A DNA stretch of 64,000 bases from Pseudomonas sp. TNT3 (GTDB taxonomy: Bacteria; Pseudomonadota; Gammaproteobacteria; Pseudomonadales; Pseudomonadaceae): contig NZ_WFGV02000003.1 in NCBI RefSeq assembly GCF_010095445.2, forward strand, positions 62,001 to 126,000, given 5' to 3'. The notes under the pieces are model-generated. The model was not told the DNA's origin. It saw only the letters and a list, made by a program, of their open reading frames with translations, and searched no databases. Of the stretch, positions 59,836-64,000 are shown piece by piece (the first letter of the stretch is position 1; each line of letters starts with the position of its first letter). The position numbers were made by a program, and so were the translations under genes.

Positions 59836-60891
59836 ATGAGCGCCAGCACCACTGCAACCCTGCGTCATGACTGGTCTTTGGCCGAAGTCAAAGCACTCTT
59901 CGTTCAGCCATTCAACGACCTGTTGTTCCAGGCGCAGACGGTGCACCGTGCGCATTTCGACGCAAACCGGGTCCAGGTGTCGACGTTGCTGTCGATCAAA
60001 ACCGGTGCCTGCCCGGAAGATTGCAAATATTGTCCGCAGTCCGGTCACTACAACACCGGCCTGGAAAAAGAAAAGCTGATGGAAGTGCAGAAGGTCCTTG
60101 AGGAGGCCGCACGCGCCAAGGCCATCGGGTCGACCCGTTTCTGCATGGGCGCGGCGTGGAAACACCCGTCGGCCAAAGACATGCCGTACGTGCTGGAGAT
60201 GGTCAAAGGCGTGAAAGCCATGGGCCTGGAAACCTGCATGACCCTCGGTCGTCTCGATCAGGACCAGACCGAAGCGCTGGCCCAGGCCGGCCTCGACTAC
60301 TACAACCACAACCTCGACACCTCGCCGGAGTTCTACGGCAGCATCATCACCACTCGCACCTACGGCGAGCGCCTGCAAACCCTGGCTTACGTGCGTGATT
60401 CGGGGATGAAAATCTGCTCGGGCGGCATTCTCGGCATGGGCGAATCCCTCGATGACCGTGCGAACCTGCTGATCCAGCTGGCCAACCTGCCGGAGCATCC
60501 GGAGTCGGTGCCGATCAACATGCTGGTAAAAGTGGCCGGCACTCCCCTTGAAAACGCAGAAGATATAGACCCGTTCGACTTCATTCGCATGCTGGCCGTC
60601 GCGCGCATCCTGATGCCGCAATCCCATGTACGCCTGTCCGCTGGCCGCGAAGCGATGAACGAGCAGATGCAAGCCCTGGCATTCTTCGCCGGTGCCAACT
60701 CGATTTTCTACGGCGACAAACTGCTGACCACCGCCAACCCTCAGGCCGACAAGGACATGCAACTGTTCTCGCGCCTGGGCATCTTGCCGGAAGCTCGTGA
60801 AGAGCACGCGGACGAGGTGCATCAGGCCGCGATCGAGCAGGCGCTGGTTGAACAGAAGAGCAGCGAGCAGTTTTATAACGCCGCTGTTTGA
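59836..60891 (+). CDS. bioB: Biotin synthase
   Basis: A 351-residue radical SAM enzyme that inserts sulfur into dethiobiotin. The ATG at [13 protein letters not shown] is preferred because AAGGAA stands 8 bases upstream; the ATG two codons earlier is too close. Radical SAM cluster [11 protein letters not shown]-binding GGILGMGES and the second cluster region [12 protein letters not shown] are clear. It heads the bio operon (B-F-H-C-D). Confidence 0.95.
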   Translation: MSASTTATLRHDWSLAEVKALFVQPFNDLLFQAQTVHRAHFDANRVQVSTLLSIKTGACPEDCKYCPQSGHYNTGLEKEKLMEVQKVLEEAARAKAIGSTRFCMGAAWKHPSAKDMPYVLEMVKGVKAMGLETCMTLGRLDQDQTEALAQAGLDYYNHNLDTSPEFYGSIITTRTYGERLQTLAYVRDSGMKICSGGILGMGESLDDRANLLIQLANLPEHPESVPINMLVKVAGTPLENAEDIDPFDFIRMLAVARILMPQSHVRLSAGREAMNEQMQALAFFAGANSIFYGDKLLTTANPQADKDMQLFSRLGILPEAREEHADEVHQAAIEQALVEQKSSEQFYNAAV

Positions 60892-60906
60892 TTCGATGCT
60901 GAACAC

Positions 60907-60990
60907 TTGTAGGAGCTGCCGCAGGCTGCGATCTTTTGATCTGGATTTTTTAAGATCAAAAGATCGCAGCCTGCGGCAGCTCCTACAGGG
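60907..60990. repeat. Palindromic repeat, family B
   Basis: TTGTAGGAGCTGCCGCAGGC and GCCTGCGGCAGCTCCTACAG with GATCTTTTGATC and AAGATCAAAAGATC inside. It sits in the 131-base gap between bioB and bioF, in the operon. Confidence 0.9.
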
Positions 60991-61022
60991 GATGCGTCTC
61001 CTTCTTTATCTGCGAGGCCTGC

Positions 61023-62201
61023 ATGTCTTTCGATCTCGCCGCACGCCTTGCTACCCGTCGTGCCGAAAACCTCTATCGCCAGCGTCCATTGCTCGAAAGC
61101 CCTCAAGGCCCGGAAGTGGTGGTCGATGGCCGGCCATTGCTGGCGTTCTGTAACAACGATTACCTGGGGCTGGCCAATCACCCGCAGGTCATCGAAGCCT
61201 GGCGTGCGGGCGCTTCGCGCTGGGGCGTGGGTGGCGGCGCTTCGCACCTGGTGATTGGCCACAGCGGCCCGCATCACGCACTGGAAGAAGCGCTGGCCGA
61301 CTTGACCGGTCGTCCCCGTGCGCTGCTATTCACCACGGGTTACATGGCCAACCTCGGCGCGGTTACTGCGTTGGTGGGGCAGGGCGATACGGTGCTGGAA
61401 GACCGGCTCAATCACGCGTCCTTGCTGGATGCCGGCCTGTTATCTGGCGCACGTTTCAACCGCTACCTGCACAACGATGCCGTGAGCCTGGCCAAACGCC
61501 TCGAAAAAGCCACCGGCAACACGTTGGTAGTCACCGATGGCGTCTTCAGCATGGACGGCGATCTCGCCGATTTGCCGGCGCTGGCGCGGGAAGCCAAGGC
61601 CAAAGGCGCGTGGCTGATGGTCGATGATGCCCACGGTTTTGGGCCGCTGGGCGCCCATGGTGGCGGGATCGTCGAACATTTTGGCCTCAGCCAGGACGAC
61701 GTGCCGGTCTTGGTTGGCACCCTGGGCAAGGCCTTCGGAACGGCCGGGGCTTTTGTGGCAGGCAGCGAAGACCTGATCGAAAGTCTGATCCAGTTCGCTC
61801 GCCCGTACATCTACACCACCAGCCAGCCACCGGCCCTGGCCTGCGCGACGCTGAAAAGCCTCGAGCTTTTGCGCACTGAGCATTGGCGGCGTGAACACCT
61901 GAAAACCTTGATCCGCCAATTCCGCCACGGTGCCGAGCAGATTGGTTTGGAGCTGATGGACAGTTTTACGCCGATCCAGCCGATCATGATCGGCGACGCA
62001 GGTCGTGCGGTTCGCCTGTCACAGTTGCTCCGCGAGCGCGGACTGATGGTGACCGCGATCCGTCCACCGACCGTGCCCGCTGGCAGCGCACGACTGCGGG
62101 TGACCCTGAGTGCCGCGCACAGCGAGGCGCAGGTACAGCTATTGTTAAATGGACTGGCCGATTGTTTTGCACTACTGGGACCGGAGCCAAGCCATGCGTA
62201 A
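61023..62201 (+). CDS. bioF: 8-amino-7-oxononanoate synthase
   Basis: A 392-residue PLP enzyme condensing pimeloyl-ACP with alanine. Landmarks: [51 protein letters not shown] and PLP lysine in [12 protein letters not shown]. The 3' end overlaps bioH by eight bases. Cofactor and substrate loops are intact. Confidence 0.95.
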   Translation: MSFDLAARLATRRAENLYRQRPLLESPQGPEVVVDGRPLLAFCNNDYLGLANHPQVIEAWRAGASRWGVGGGASHLVIGHSGPHHALEEALADLTGRPRALLFTTGYMANLGAVTALVGQGDTVLEDRLNHASLLDAGLLSGARFNRYLHNDAVSLAKRLEKATGNTLVVTDGVFSMDGDLADLPALAREAKAKGAWLMVDDAHGFGPLGAHGGGIVEHFGLSQDDVPVLVGTLGKAFGTAGAFVAGSEDLIESLIQFARPYIYTTSQPPALACATLKSLELLRTEHWRREHLKTLIRQFRHGAEQIGLELMDSFTPIQPIMIGDAGRAVRLSQLLRERGLMVTAIRPPTVPAGSARLRVTLSAAHSEAQVQLLLNGLADCFALLGPEPSHA

Positions 62202-62925
62202 TCGACTGATTCTGCTGCCGGGCTGGGGCCTCGGGGTTTCTCCGCTGGAGCCCTTGGCCGCCGCGTTGCAGGGACTGGATGAGCACCTGCGGGTCGAGAT
62301 CGAGCCGTTGCCAGAGTTGGAGTCCAGTGATCTTGAAGAATGGCTGGATGAGCTCGACTCATCTGTGCCACAGGACGCCTGGCTCGGCGGTTGGTCCCTC
62401 GGCGGCATGCTCGCGTCCGAGTTGGCCGCGCGGCGAGGGGATCGCTGCTGCGGTCTGGTGACCCTGGCGAGCAACCCTTCGTTTGTCGCCCATGAGCAGT
62501 GGCCCAGTGCGATGCCCGGTGAAACCTTCGATGCGTTTCTGGCGGGTTGCAACGCTGACCCACGAATGACCTTGAAACGCTTCTCGCTACTCTGCGCTCA
62601 AGGCGCCGAGGACTCACGCGGGCTGTCGAGGCTGATGCTGGGCGGCGCGCCGCATACGGCTTCGTCAGTGTTGATGAGCGGCCTGGAACTGCTGGCACAA
62701 CTGGATACCCGCGCAGCGTTGCAGGCGTTTCGGGGCCCGCAATTGCATTTATTTGCGGGCATGGACGCGCTGGTTCCAGCCGAAGCGGCGAGCGATTTGC
62801 TGTCGTTGCTGCCAGATGTCGAAATTGGTCTGATTGAACAGGCCAGTCACGCGTTTCTTCTGGAAGACCCTCACGGTGTGGCGGGGGCGATCCAGGCTTT
62901 TTTGCATGAGTGCGGTGATGACTGA
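62194..62925 (+). CDS. bioH: Pimeloyl-ACP methyl ester carboxylesterase
   Basis: A 243-residue alpha/beta hydrolase. Start [21 protein letters not shown] precedes. The nucleophile elbow is [11 protein letters not shown] (Ser), and the acid-His are MDALVPAE... and [11 protein letters not shown]. BioH removes the methyl from pimeloyl-ACP methyl ester made via BioC. It overlaps bioF (8 bases) and bioC (8 bases), so translation is coupled. Confidence 0.93.
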   Translation: MRNRLILLPGWGLGVSPLEPLAAALQGLDEHLRVEIEPLPELESSDLEEWLDELDSSVPQDAWLGGWSLGGMLASELAARRGDRCCGLVTLASNPSFVAHEQWPSAMPGETFDAFLAGCNADPRMTLKRFSLLCAQGAEDSRGLSRLMLGGAPHTASSVLMSGLELLAQLDTRAALQAFRGPQLHLFAGMDALVPAEAASDLLSLLPDVEIGLIEQASHAFLLEDPHGVAGAIQAFLHECGDD

Positions 62926-63730
62926 TCTCTCTCTTCCCAACCTTCCCCAGGGCTTGCCCGACAAACGTCAGGTGGCAGCCTCTTTTTCCCGCGCGGCGGC
63001 GAGCTATGACAGCGTTGCCGAGTTGCAGCGTGATGTGGGTAGCCAGTTATTGAGTCGCTTGCCCGAAGGTTTTTCACCTGATCGCTGGCTGGACCTGGGC
63101 AGCGGTACCGGCTATTTCAGCCGGGCGCTCGGCGGGCGGTTTCCTGCCGGTGAAGGGGTGGCGCTGGACATTGCCGAAGGCATGCTCAATCACGCACGGC
63201 CGTTGGGTGGCGCCACGCATTTCATCGCGGGGGACGCAGAGCGGTTGCCGCTGCAGGATTCAACCTGTGACCTGATCTTCTCCAGCCTCGCGGTGCAGTG
63301 GTGCGCGGATTTTGCTTCGGTGCTCGGTGAAGCCCATCGGGTGTTGAAACCGGGGGGGATTTTCGCGTTTGCTAGTCTGTGCGTGGGTACGTTGTTCGAG
63401 TTGCGCGACAGTTGGCGGCAGGTGGATGGCAGGGTGCACGTCAACCGTTTCCGTGAGTTCGAGGTTTATCAGCAATTGTGCGCTGACAGCGGACTGAGGA
63501 TAGGGAGTCTGCAAGTGTGTCCGCATGTGCTGCACTACCCGGACGTGCGCAGCCTGACCCATGAACTCAAGGCATTGGGTGCGCACAACCTGAACCCCGG
63601 TCGGCCGGGTGGTTTGACCGGTCGGGCGCGAATCCTCGGTTTGATCGAGGCTTACGAGCAATTTCGTCAGGCCGAAGGTTTGCCCGCGACTTATCAAGTG
63701 GTCTACGCCGTTCTGGAGAAACCCTTATGA
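62918..63730 (+). CDS. bioC: Malonyl-ACP O-methyltransferase
   Basis: A 270-residue SAM methyltransferase. The start at [12 protein letters not shown] is taken (overlap 8 bases with bioH); an ATG four codons earlier is also possible. Motif I is [17 protein letters not shown]; later [14 protein letters not shown] and [12 protein letters not shown]. It methylates malonyl-ACP to begin pimelate synthesis. Its stop overlaps the bioD start (ATGA). Confidence 0.93.
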   Translation: MTDLSLPNLPQGLPDKRQVAASFSRAAASYDSVAELQRDVGSQLLSRLPEGFSPDRWLDLGSGTGYFSRALGGRFPAGEGVALDIAEGMLNHARPLGGATHFIAGDAERLPLQDSTCDLIFSSLAVQWCADFASVLGEAHRVLKPGGIFAFASLCVGTLFELRDSWRQVDGRVHVNRFREFEVYQQLCADSGLRIGSLQVCPHVLHYPDVRSLTHELKALGAHNLNPGRPGGLTGRARILGLIEAYEQFRQAEGLPATYQVVYAVLEKPL

Positions 63731-64000
63731 GTGCAGCCTATTTCATCACCGGTACGGACACCGATGTCGGCAAGACCACTGTTGCCGCCGGTTTGCTTCA
63801 CGCCGCGCGGTCGGCAGGCATGAGCACCGCAGCAGGCAAACCGGTGGCGTCCGGCTGCGACGTGACGCCCAAGGGTTTGCGCAATTCGGATGCACTGGCG
63901 TTGCTGGCGGAATGCTCGCTGCCAATGACCTACGTGCAAGTCAATCCGGTCGCGTTTGAACCGGCGATCGCACCGCATTTGGCCGCCAGGGAAGCTGGCG
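63727..64000 (+). CDS. bioD: Dethiobiotin synthetase, 5' part (cut by window end)
   Basis: The first 91 codons are present: [18 protein letters not shown] holds the Walker A (GTDTDVGKT), followed by [10 protein letters not shown]. BioD makes the ureido ring of dethiobiotin from 7,8-diaminopelargonate, CO2 and ATP. The start overlaps the bioC stop by ATGA. The window ends at base 64000 in mid-gene, so the rest cannot be described. Confidence 0.9.
   Translation, partial: MSAAYFITGTDTDVGKTTVAAGLLHAARSAGMSTAAGKPVASGCDVTPKGLRNSDALALLAECSLPMTYVQVNPVAFEPAIAPHLAAREAG

Noticed and set aside
1..64000. tRNA or rRNA genes
   Set aside because: No tRNA-like T-loop/CCA patterns or rRNA segments were recognised on reading.

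Overview
The window is a chromosomal segment of a Pseudomonas species, most likely from the P. fluorescens complex. I base this on the GC-rich coding sequence, the gene content and order (glycine betaine, dimethylglycine and sarcosine catabolism; creBCD; fiu-type iron uptake; glcB; the bio operon) and the very numerous palindromic repeats of REP/REPIN type at gene ends. Everything here is read from the sequence. Family names come from recognised motifs, and no database search was run.

Region 1 (1-1740) holds a DUF3010 protein, a RelE-type toxin with an overlapping helix-turn-helix antitoxin, and an LprI-like secreted protein. Region 2 (2.0-25.8 kb) is a near-complete pathway for degrading glycine betaine to glycine. 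gbcAB (divergent) demethylates betaine, dgcAB with a dedicated etfAB pair demethylates dimethylglycine, and soxBDAG oxidises sarcosine. glyA, purU and fdhA handle the one-carbon units and formaldehyde. A dipeptidase, a V4R-domain protein, a threonine aldolase, an SDR oxidoreductase and a TraX-like membrane protein sit among them.

Region 3 (25.8-39.8 kb) is the accessory hot spot. It carries six short RHS-core (TccC-like) proteins, all on the minus strand, with almost identical core regions and unrelated C-terminal domains. One C-terminus carries a eukaryote-like F-box and another a caspase-like His/Cys arrangement. Three transcription units share a 16-bp palindrome 68-72 bases upstream of their first ATG, a fourth gene has a decayed copy at the same offset, and one further palindrome sits beside an apparent 'empty' scar where an RHS gene seems to have been lost. 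No immunity genes are visible. Interspersed core genes are a DUF2780 protein, a PlsC-type acyltransferase, a retropepsin-like protease and creBCD. A DUF6124 gene lies behind a long structured leader.

Region 4 (39.8-64 kb) has a glutathione S-transferase, a TonB receptor with its PepSY protein, FecR-type regulator and FecI-type sigma factor, an exonuclease plus cNMP/CBS/nucleotidyltransferase pair, an orphan receiver protein, malate synthase G, gcvR, rarD, srkA, a Tat-exported PhoX-like phosphatase, a ModE-type regulator, comF, and the biotin operon bioBFHCD, cut by the window end inside bioD.

Intergenic DNA is dominated by four families of palindromic repeats. There is also a cluster of perfect DnaA-box-like nonamers (10.0-10.45 kb, with relatives near 53.5 kb) embedded in longer direct repeats. 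The most unusual parts are the mini-RHS array with its shared upstream palindrome, the F-box and caspase-like tips, the DUF6124 leader, and the DnaA-box repeats.
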